28,376 nucleotides of DNA from assembly GCA_030629105.1 (NCBI GenBank), contig DAOVPS010000015.1:1-28376 (forward strand), read 5' to 3'. The notes beneath the pieces were generated by a model that made no database searches, was not told the DNA's origin, and saw nothing but the letters and a program-made list of their open reading frames with translations. Each line of letters begins with the position of its first letter. The first letter of the stretch is position 1. A program made the translations under genes and the position numbers. This stretch comes from JABLTI01 sp030629105. GTDB taxonomy: Archaea > Asgardarchaeota > Heimdallarchaeia > JABLTI01. Of this stretch, positions 23,058 to 28,376 are shown in pieces.

Positions 23058-23071
23058 GAGTAAATTTACTC
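23058..23071. repeat. 14-bp perfect palindrome at the enolase stop
   Basis: GAGTAAATTTACTC overlaps the final base pairs of the enolase gene. It is short and AT-rich and may be chance, but it adjoins the longer inverted repeat. Confidence 0.35.
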
Positions 23072-24395
23072 ATATAAATTTCTTATATGCTGTTCTGAAG
23101 TTTGCACCTGGATAGACAGCATTTGAACCTAATGTATCATTTATTCGTAATAATTGGTTATACTTGGCGGTTCTTTCACCTCTGGCTATTGAACCAGTTT
23201 TGATTTGTCCAGTACATAAGCCAACGGAGAGATCAGCAATACTGATATCCTCGGTTTCACCGCTTCTATGTGAAACAACTACAGAATAATCATTCTCCCA
23301 ACACATTTTAGCAGCATTAATTGCTTCAGTAATAGTACCTATTTGATTTATTTTAAGTAGAAGCGAATTAATAGAGTGCTCTTTTATTGCTATCTCGAGA
23401 CGTTTTGTGTTTGTAACGGTAAGGTCATCACCTACTATTTGGACCTTATCTGCTACTTTCTTACGTAGTTCAGCGAAACCGGAAAAAGATTCCTCATCAA
23501 ATGGATCTTCAACACTAACAATGGGATAAGTTTGAATCAAATCATACCAATAATCAACTAATTCTCCCTCAGAAATTACCTTCCCATCAATATGATACTT
23601 TCCTTCTTTGAAGAATTCAGAAGCGGCAGGGTCAAGAGCAAAGCATATTTCATCTTTCACTTTGTAACCAGCTTCCTCAGTGGCACTTACAAGCAAATCC
23701 ATAGCTTCCTTACTGGTATCTACAGGTGAACCAAATCCACCTTCGTCACCTACATTTGTAGCTGAAGGACCATACTTCTTCTCGAGTATCTTCTTTAGAA
23801 CTTGATAAATTTCTGAAATGGAACGCATAGCTTCTCGAAAGTCACTAAAACCTAAAGGCATAAGCATGAATTCTTGAGGAGCCAAGTTCCCACCTGCATG
23901 ACTTCCACCATTAATGACGTTCGCCATCGGAACTGGGAGGAGATACTTTGTTGCTTTTTTGTCATAAGCAAGATTATAGAGTTGCTCATAAAGAGGAATA
24001 CCTTCGAGCTTAGCAGCTAGTTTACAACTTGCAAGTGAAACACCTAGAGCAGCATTAGCACCTAGTTTCGATTTATTAGGTGTACCATCCAAATCAAACA
24101 TGAGCTTATCTAATTTTTTAATGTCTCGAACATCTTTACCTTTCAATATTGGTAGAATCTTTTCTTGAACATTTTTAATCGCAGTAAGAACTCCTTTGCC
24201 ATGGAAACGATTCTTGTCTTTATCACGTAACTCAAGAGCTTCATTAGTTCCAGTACTTGCACCTGAGGGAACTATAGCTCGAGCTTTATGTCTAGAATCA
24301 GTATAAACTTCTACTTCGATAGTAGGATTTCCTCTCGAGTCAAACACTTCTCGAGCAAGGATTTTTTCGATTGTGAATAGTTCTTTAGAAGTCAT
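23070..24395 (-). CDS. eno: Enolase (phosphopyruvate hydratase)
   Basis: A full-length 441-residue enolase that converts 2-phosphoglycerate to phosphoenolpyruvate in glycolysis and gluconeogenesis. Key parts are the N-terminal EVFDSRGNPTIEVEV and SGASTGTNEA loop, GDEGGF with catalytic Glu218, metal ligands Asp255 (ALDPAAS), Glu296 (SVEDPF) and Asp323 or Asp324 (GDDLTVTN), catalytic Lys348, and the SHRSGETED loop (375-383). The ATG at 24395 follows AGGTGT with five bases between, a sound start. Nothing is degenerate. Its upstream neighbour is tRNA-Leu on the same strand. Confidence 0.98.
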   Translation of the reverse strand: MTSKELFTIEKILAREVFDSRGNPTIEVEVYTDSRHKARAIVPSGASTGTNEALELRDKDKNRFHGKGVLTAIKNVQEKILPILKGKDVRDIKKLDKLMFDLDGTPNKSKLGANAALGVSLASCKLAAKLEGIPLYEQLYNLAYDKKATKYLLPVPMANVINGGSHAGGNLAPQEFMLMPLGFSDFREAMRSISEIYQVLKKILEKKYGPSATNVGDEGGFGSPVDTSKEAMDLLVSATEEAGYKVKDEICFALDPAASEFFKEGKYHIDGKVISEGELVDYWYDLIQTYPIVSVEDPFDEESFSGFAELRKKVADKVQIVGDDLTVTNTKRLEIAIKEHSINSLLLKINQIGTITEAINAAKMCWENDYSVVVSHRSGETEDISIADLSVGLCTGQIKTGSIARGERTAKYNQLLRINDTLGSNAVYPGANFRTAYKKFI

Positions 24396-24438
24396 TCTTT
24401 ACACCTAATACTAATTATTTTATATTCTGATAAAAATT

Positions 24439-24576
24439 TGGTGCGGGAGGCGCGATTTGAACACACGAACCTCTACAGGAGAGGATTTCCTATACTTTCT
24501 GGCCCTAGGGAGTTCCTAATCATCACGATTAGGGATCTTAAGTCCTCCGCCGTTGACCTAGCTGGGCTACTCCCGC
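24439..24576 (-). tRNA. tRNA-Leu(UAA) with a 50-nt intron
   Basis: On the minus strand: acceptor GCGGGAG/CTCCCGC, D-arm with GGTCAAC, anticodon stem GAGGA/TCCTC with loop CTTAAGA, long variable arm CCT-GTAG-AGG, T-stem GTGTG/CGCGC with TTCAAAT loop, discriminator A and encoded CCA. The intron, 24487-24536, is at position 37/38. It contains a perfect 7-bp hairpin, CCTAATC/GATTAGG. The class II variable arm confirms Leu. Confidence 0.95.
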
Positions 24577-24744
24577 ACATCTTTTAAAGTCAACAGCACT
24601 TGTTTTTTCTCGTCTCATTTGTTAAAAAGTTTTGTGTTGAATAAAGATTATTCAACAAATTTTAATATTTGACATTTAGTTTTCAATAAAAGTCATAAAA
24701 GATTTTAAGTTTATATAGAAGTTTCCCAATAACTGTAAGTAGAA

Positions 24745-24854
24745 GCTGAGATAGCCAAGCCCGGTTACGGCGGTGGTCTCGAATATTTGAATCTTTCACA
24801 GGGACAACCACTGTTCGCAAGGACGCGGGGGTTCGAATCCCCCTCTCAGCACCA
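24745..24854 (+). tRNA. tRNA-Ser(CGA) with a 22-nt intron
   Basis: Acceptor GCTGAGA/TCTCAGC, D-arm with CGGTTAC, anticodon stem GTGGT/ACCAC, spliced loop CTCGAAA, variable arm GTTC-GCAA-GGAC, T-stem GGGGG/CCCCC with TTCGAAT loop, discriminator A and encoded CCA. The intron, 24784-24805, is at position 37/38. The class II variable arm and anticodon CGA give serine. Confidence 0.95.
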
Positions 24855-24872
24855 TTTTATCTCGAGATAAAA
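24855..24872. repeat. 18-bp perfect palindrome abutting tRNA-Ser
   Basis: TTTTATCTCGAGATAAAA begins at the base after the encoded CCA. It lies between tRNA-Ser (plus) and the end of uS10 (minus). It may be a two-way transcript-end element. Confidence 0.55.
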
Positions 24873-24993
24873 CTATTCAGTAAATTGTATCTTTTAAGAA
24901 CTAGATAAGGAGAATAGTGAAACCAAACAGAGGTTCTCCGAAACTGATTCTGCATGGTGAAATCGTAATTAAAAACTCAGATATTCGACGATA

Positions 24994-25308
24994 CTACCTT
25001 GACAACTCGATCTCTACATGTACTGATTCCGGCATCTTTACTCTCATTATTTGTTTGAGAGTCCTTTCTTCTGCATCTATGTCGATTAGTCTTTTGTGTA
25101 TTCTCATTTCGTAGTGTTCAAATGTTTGTGTACCATTTCCGCAAGGAGATTTTCTTACTGGTACAGTTATTACTCTTGTTGGCAGAGGAATTGGTCCGGA
25201 CATTCGCACACCTGTCCTTTCAGCAATTTTTTTAATCTGATCACAGATTCTTAACAAGGTGCCTGTGTTTTGTGCACTGAGTCTTATTCTCGCACGTTGC
25301 GTAGTCAT
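24994..25308 (-). CDS. rps10: Small-subunit ribosomal protein uS10
   Basis: The 104-residue protein is a complete archaeal/eukaryotic-type uS10 (eukaryotic S20e). It shows RARIRLSAQNTGTLLRICDQIKKIAERTGV, the tRNA-site loop GPIPLPTRVITVPVRKSPCGNGTQTFEHYEMRIH-type region, and KRLIDIDAEERTLKQIMRVKMPESVHVEIEL. In most archaea uS10 follows EF-1alpha; here it stands alone, divergent from uL3, with tRNA-Ser downstream. The ATG at 25308 has no ribosome binding site; TTTTAAAAAA near 25357-25366 (minus strand) would give a leader of about 25 bases. Confidence 0.96.
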   Translation of the reverse strand: MTTQRARIRLSAQNTGTLLRICDQIKKIAERTGVRMSGPIPLPTRVITVPVRKSPCGNGTQTFEHYEMRIHKRLIDIDAEERTLKQIMRVKMPESVHVEIELSR

Positions 25309-25402
25309 TTTTTTTCAAACCTACTATTTTTCGCTAATTTCATTTGTTTCTCGATTCTTTTAAAAAACTTTGCATTGAAATTGAACGCAAGCTATTTTTT
25401 TC

Positions 25403-25413
25403 CTTTTTAAAGG
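25403..25413 (+). promoter_or_regulatory. Probable TATA box of the uL3 ribosomal operon
   Basis: CTTTTTAAAGG fits an archaeal TATA box. A start site about 25 bases on, near 25435, leaves a leader of about 155 bases before the uL3 ATG. ATTAAAATA near 25440 is a second candidate. Confidence 0.45.
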
Positions 25414-25456
25414 AGTCATTTGTTGCAAATAATAACAATATTAAAATAGTGTAAGA

Positions 25457-25591
25457 AGTGGCAAAACTCCACTAATAAATGAATGTGAGACTATCACGTT
25501 CAGTTATTGGATAAATTGGGTCTTATAAAAGTAAGACGTCCAATTTGGCTTTGAAAAAGCCAATCGAAAAATGATTGGAGAAACAAAAAAA
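25457..25591 (+). promoter_or_regulatory. Structured 5' leader of the uL3-uL4-uL23-uL2 operon
   Basis: Five hairpins can be drawn in sequence: AGTGG/CCACT (25457-25473); GAATGTGA/TCACGTTC (25481-25501, one G-U); a 13-bp stem of AAATTGG plus GTCTTA pairing with TAAGAC plus CCAATTT with a 2-nt bulge (25513-25546); TTGGCTTT/AAAGCCAA with loop GAA (25545-25563); and CCAATC/GATTGG (25560-25578). The last two share CCAA and exclude each other. The last one covers part of TTGGAG, the ribosome binding site of uL3. This is the layout of a translational control leader, perhaps for feedback by a ribosomal protein. Confidence 0.6.
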
Positions 25592-26587
25592 ATGGGTCAT
25601 CGTAAAAGTAACGCCCCACACCAAGGTTCCCTTTCCTTCCGAAGAGTCCGTGCTAAGACTCAGAAGGGAAAAGTTCGCTCATGGCCTACATGGGATGGTG
25701 AACCAAAACTCTTAGGATTCGCAGGTTTCAAAGCCGGCATGACGCACATTACCGTTATTGAGAATCGTAAAAACAGTCCGATGTTCAATCAAGAACGCAT
25801 TGTTCCTGTGACTGTTTTAGAATGCCCTCCTCTCAAAGTGATCGGCATAAGGGGGTATACTTATACTCCTACTGGTCTTAAGATTGCTGCTGAAGCAATG
25901 ATTAAGGACCTCCCTCCAGAACTTGAAAGGAAAATGATTATTCCTAAAAAGTACAAAGCCGCTTCACGCCTAAAAACCCTACAAGAGCGTCTTGGGTCAA
26001 TTTATGAATTGAGAGCTATAGTAATCACGAATCCAAAGGATGCAAAACTTCCTCGCAAAAAACCCGATATCCTCGAGATAAAAGTGGGTTGCAAAGATAT
26101 AAAGGAAGGTTTTGAGTTTGCCAAAACACTGTTAGGGAAAACAGTCACTATTGATGCTGTTTTCGAGACAGGTGAATTTATTGACACTATTGGTGTGACA
26201 AAAGGTAAAGGTATTCAAGGACCTGTTAAAAGGTTCGGAATTAAGATCTTGTCTCGTAAGACAAGAGGTGTTAAGCGTAAGCCCGGTGCACTTGGCCCCT
26301 GGCGTCCCGCTCGTACAATGTATACAGTTGCTCATCAAGGACAACACGGCTATCATCAACGCACCGAGTACAACAAACTCATCTTGAAGGTTGGAACTAA
26401 AGAGGAGAATATTACTCCTGCTGGTGGTTTCAAAAAGTATGGTTTTGTTAACAATGACTATGTAGTAATGAAAGGTAGTATTCAAGGAACTGCCAAACGA
26501 ATGATTACCATGAGAAACCCAATCCGAGGTAAGAACAAGACTTCTGCTCCGGAGATCGTAGCAATTTCATTAACAAGTAAGATGTAG
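25592..26587 (+). CDS. rpl3: Large-subunit ribosomal protein uL3
   Basis: A complete archaeal uL3 of 331 residues from ATG 25592, which gives the usual N-terminus MGHRKSNAPHQGSLSFRRVRA; the frame extends seven codons upstream to ATG 25571, but that ATG lies in a hairpin loop. Characteristic parts are LGFAGFKAGMTHI, the peptidyl-transferase-reaching loop with GVKRKPGALGPWRPARTMYT and AHQGQHGYHQRTEYN, and the C-terminal GSIQGTAKRMITMRNPIR. It binds 23S rRNA early in assembly. It is the first gene of the operon, and uL4 begins 14 bases after its stop. Confidence 0.97.
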   Translation: MGHRKSNAPHQGSLSFRRVRAKTQKGKVRSWPTWDGEPKLLGFAGFKAGMTHITVIENRKNSPMFNQERIVPVTVLECPPLKVIGIRGYTYTPTGLKIAAEAMIKDLPPELERKMIIPKKYKAASRLKTLQERLGSIYELRAIVITNPKDAKLPRKKPDILEIKVGCKDIKEGFEFAKTLLGKTVTIDAVFETGEFIDTIGVTKGKGIQGPVKRFGIKILSRKTRGVKRKPGALGPWRPARTMYTVAHQGQHGYHQRTEYNKLILKVGTKEENITPAGGFKKYGFVNNDYVVMKGSIQGTAKRMITMRNPIRGKNKTSAPEIVAISLTSKM

Positions 26588-26600
26588 GAGGACGCAAAGG

Positions 26601-27425
26601 TTGAAAGCAAAAATTTATGGTGCAATAGGCTTAGCAAAAAAGACTCGAGTTGACTTACCAGAAGTATTCGAGACACCTTATCGTCCCGATTTAATTCGAA
26701 GAGCAGTTCTTGCTGTTCAGAGCACAAAAAGACAACCAAAAGGAACAAAATTCCAAGCTGGTTGGATTGTCGCTTCAAGTTGGGGTACCGGTAGAGGTGC
26801 CGCGAGAACTCCTAGAACTCATGGTCGAAGAACACATCACTCTCAAAGAGGTGCTCTTGTTAATTATACTGTTGGTGGGCGAGTTGCTCATCCTCCGAGA
26901 GCTGAGAAAAAGATCGTTGAAAACATTAACAAGAAAGAACGCAGATTAGCTATACGTAGTGCTATTGCTGCTACTTCTAAAAAAGACCTTGTAATTGGTC
27001 GAGGTCATCGAGCAGAAAGCTTTGAATTATTACCTATCATTTTTGAAGATGCAATACATGACAAGGTAGTAAAAACCAAAGAAGCTGTTGAATTGCTTAC
27101 GAAAACTGGTTTGATTAATGACATCAATAGAGTCGAGGATGGTAAAAAGATAAGAGCTGGCAAAGGAAAAGGTCGAGGAAGGAAATACCGTAGAAAGGTA
27201 GGACCTCTCTTCATTGTTGATAGAAAGTCTAACTTTTGCAATGCTGTTAAGAACCTTCCTGGTGTTGATGTAGTGCATGTAAAGTATTTAAATGCTGAAA
27301 TGCTCGCCCCTGGTACACATGCTGGTAGACTAACTGTTTGGATGGAGAAAGCATTGAAAGAAATCAATGTTATTTATCCTTCAAAGGTCAAGGCAACTAC
27401 CAGAAAAACTACCGCTACAAGTTAG
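26601..27425 (+). CDS. rpl4: Large-subunit ribosomal protein uL4
   Basis: The 274-residue protein matches archaeal/eukaryotic uL4. It has the N-terminal VFETPYRPDLIRRAVLAVQS, the long exit-tunnel loop with WGTGRGAARTPRTHGRRTHHSQ and GRVAHPPRAEK, and the C-terminal GKGRGRKYRRKVGPLFIV and NLPGVDVVHVKYLNAEMLAPG. In bacteria uL4 represses its own operon through the leader, which is of interest given the structured leader here; no such case is established in archaea to my knowledge. Start TTG 26601 has GGAGG nine bases upstream. Confidence 0.97.
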   Translation: MKAKIYGAIGLAKKTRVDLPEVFETPYRPDLIRRAVLAVQSTKRQPKGTKFQAGWIVASSWGTGRGAARTPRTHGRRTHHSQRGALVNYTVGGRVAHPPRAEKKIVENINKKERRLAIRSAIAATSKKDLVIGRGHRAESFELLPIIFEDAIHDKVVKTKEAVELLTKTGLINDINRVEDGKKIRAGKGKGRGRKYRRKVGPLFIVDRKSNFCNAVKNLPGVDVVHVKYLNAEMLAPGTHAGRLTVWMEKALKEINVIYPSKVKATTRKTTATS

Positions 27426-27438
27426 GAGATGAAGACTA

Positions 27439-27708
27439 ATGACAGAAGAAAATTACTACAAAATTATTATCTCACCTTACAGTAGTGAACGGATTTTCGA
27501 AATAATCGAAAGCCAAAACAAGCTTGCTTTTATTGTTAACAAGAAAGCAAACAAGGCTACAATTAAACGGGCAATTGAAAAACTTTACAATGTGAAGGTT
27601 GTGAAAGTAAATACTATGATCACACCTGCCGGCAAGAAGAAAGCGATTGTAAGATTACACCCAACAAATAGTGCAGTTGATCTTGCTACTGCGCTTGGAT
27701 TAATGTAA
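27439..27708 (+). CDS. rpl23: Large-subunit ribosomal protein uL23
   Basis: This 89-residue protein is a standard archaeal uL23. It shows YKIIISPYSSERIFEIIESQNKLAFIVNKKANKATIKRAIEKLYNVKVVKVNT-type sequence followed by the family end AIVRLHPTNSAVDLATALGLM. It binds 23S rRNA at the tunnel exit and is the docking site for the signal recognition particle. GGAG lies 11 bases before ATG 27439. It keeps the universal order uL3-uL4-uL23-uL2. Confidence 0.97.
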   Translation: MTEENYYKIIISPYSSERIFEIIESQNKLAFIVNKKANKATIKRAIEKLYNVKVVKVNTMITPAGKKKAIVRLHPTNSAVDLATALGLM

Positions 27709-27721
27709 TGGTGGTAGACAA

Positions 27722-28376
27722 ATGGGAAAACGAATTTTAGTTCAAAGACGTGGTCGCGGTGGCTCTCAATTTAGAGCAAGCACCCACAAAAGCAGAGGAC
27801 CTGTGAAGTATCCACAATTAACTGCTGAGGATTACAAGAAAGCAATAAGACAACTATTAGTTCTTAACCTCATGCATGATCCTGGTAGAGGAGCTCCAGT
27901 AATGGAAGTTAGAGACCAAGATGGAAAAAAACATCTTCTCTTAGCTCCTGAAGGTATCAGAGTCGGTCAAAAAATATTCCATGGTCCAAGTTCACCCATC
28001 AAACTTGGCACTATTAAACCTCTAAAAAACATCCCAGACGGTACTTATGTTCATAATGTTGAATTAAGACCAGGAGATGGAGGGGCAATGGTTCGAGCTT
28101 CAGGTGCTTTTGCTACTATTGTTTCACATAGCAGAAAAAAAGTTATTTGTCAGATGCCCAGCGGTGTTTTGAAACCGTTTAATCCAAGATCTCGAGCAAC
28201 AATTGGTGTTGTTGCTGGAGGAGGAAGACCCGAGAAACCTTTCCTCAAAGCAGGAGCAAAATATCATCATCTGCGAGCAAAAGGTCACAAATATCCAATA
28301 GTACTTAAAAATACAATCAACGCTATTAGCCATCCTCATTTTGCTGTAAGTGTTACACAAACTGTTTCAAGAAACA
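27722..28376 (+). CDS. rpl2: Large-subunit ribosomal protein uL2 (3' end outside window)
   Basis: From ATG 27722, preceded by GGTGGTAG, 218 codons run open to the window edge with no stop. The N-terminus MGKRILVQRRGRGGSQFRAS is typical of archaeal uL2. Further marks are LLLAPEGIRVGQKIFHGP, NVELRPGDGGAMVRASGAFA, and MPSGVLKPFNPRSRATIGVVAGGGRPEKPFLKAG, with YHHLRAKG before the edge. Only the last 20-odd residues of a normal uL2 should be missing, with the conserved His-rich GGxxHP region near 28330 reading as ISHPHF. uL2 supports subunit joining and the peptidyl-transferase centre. Confidence 0.96.
   Translation, partial: MGKRILVQRRGRGGSQFRASTHKSRGPVKYPQLTAEDYKKAIRQLLVLNLMHDPGRGAPVMEVRDQDGKKHLLLAPEGIRVGQKIFHGPSSPIKLGTIKPLKNIPDGTYVHNVELRPGDGGAMVRASGAFATIVSHSRKKVICQMPSGVLKPFNPRSRATIGVVAGGGRPEKPFLKAGAKYHHLRAKGHKYPIVLKNTINAISHPHFAVSVTQTVSRN

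Noticed and set aside
25571..25591. Upstream in-frame ATG extending uL3 by seven residues
   Set aside because: It lies in the loop of a leader hairpin, has no ribosome binding site, and would lengthen the conserved uL3 N-terminus.
1..28376. CRISPR arrays, insertion sequences, prophage or integrase genes
   Set aside because: I found no regularly spaced repeats, transposase-like frames or terminal inverted repeats on reading through.

Overview
The window is AT-rich DNA from an archaeon, most likely an Asgard (Lokiarchaeia/Heimdallarchaeia-like) lineage. Archaeal markers are TFS, Rpo11/RpoL, exosome Csl4, PCNA, GINS, eS27, adenosine-specific kinase, endonuclease dU (DUF99), intron-containing tRNAs and ribosomal proteins uL3-uL4-uL23-uL2. 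The Asgard call is an inference from a Ras/Rab-like GTPase fused to HEAT repeats, a second SRPRB/Arf-like GTPase, a Roadblock/LC7 protein and a TPR-type alpha-solenoid. Many genes start with TTG, often five bases after GGTGA.

Layout. 1-2.3 kb: the tail of a HEPN-like gene, an isolated 5' half of a tRNA-Lys on the minus strand, the HEAT-acidic-Ras fusion and a small unknown gene. 2.4-2.85 kb: a tandem pair of unannotated microprotein genes (29 and 28 aa) sharing an 11-residue C-terminus. 2.85-7 kb: adenosine-specific kinase, an unknown protein, a GTPase, a lipid-linked sugar flippase and TFS. 7-9.8 kb (minus): an RNA-metabolism operon csl4, DUF2067, rpoL, RNase III-fold protein, DUF99. 10-13.6 kb: radical SAM-TRAM enzyme, PCNA and GINS facing eS27. 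13.7-21 kb: membrane zinc-ribbon protein, tRNA-Arg, Kelch exoprotein, a one-helix microprotein, a phosphohexomutase, a YkgJ-type protein, an alpha-solenoid protein and a large glycosylated-looking surface protein. 21.2-24.4 kb: Roadblock, winged helix, GIY-YIG, a METTL5-like methyltransferase and enolase. 24.4-28.4 kb: tRNA-Leu, tRNA-Ser, uS10 and the divergent start of the large ribosomal-protein operon.

The content is mostly housekeeping (translation, transcription, replication, RNA processing, glycolysis) mixed with a small-GTPase/Roadblock set and cell-surface proteins. I see no insertion sequence, prophage or CRISPR array.

The strongest new-looking signals are the paired microproteins, whose shared C-terminus differs only at synonymous positions, and a roughly 150-nt hairpin-rich leader before uL3 with mutually exclusive stems over the ribosome binding site. 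Next come the interrupted tRNA-Lys half, the Ras domain with replaced switch residues, and the radical SAM enzyme with an extra cysteine-rich insert.
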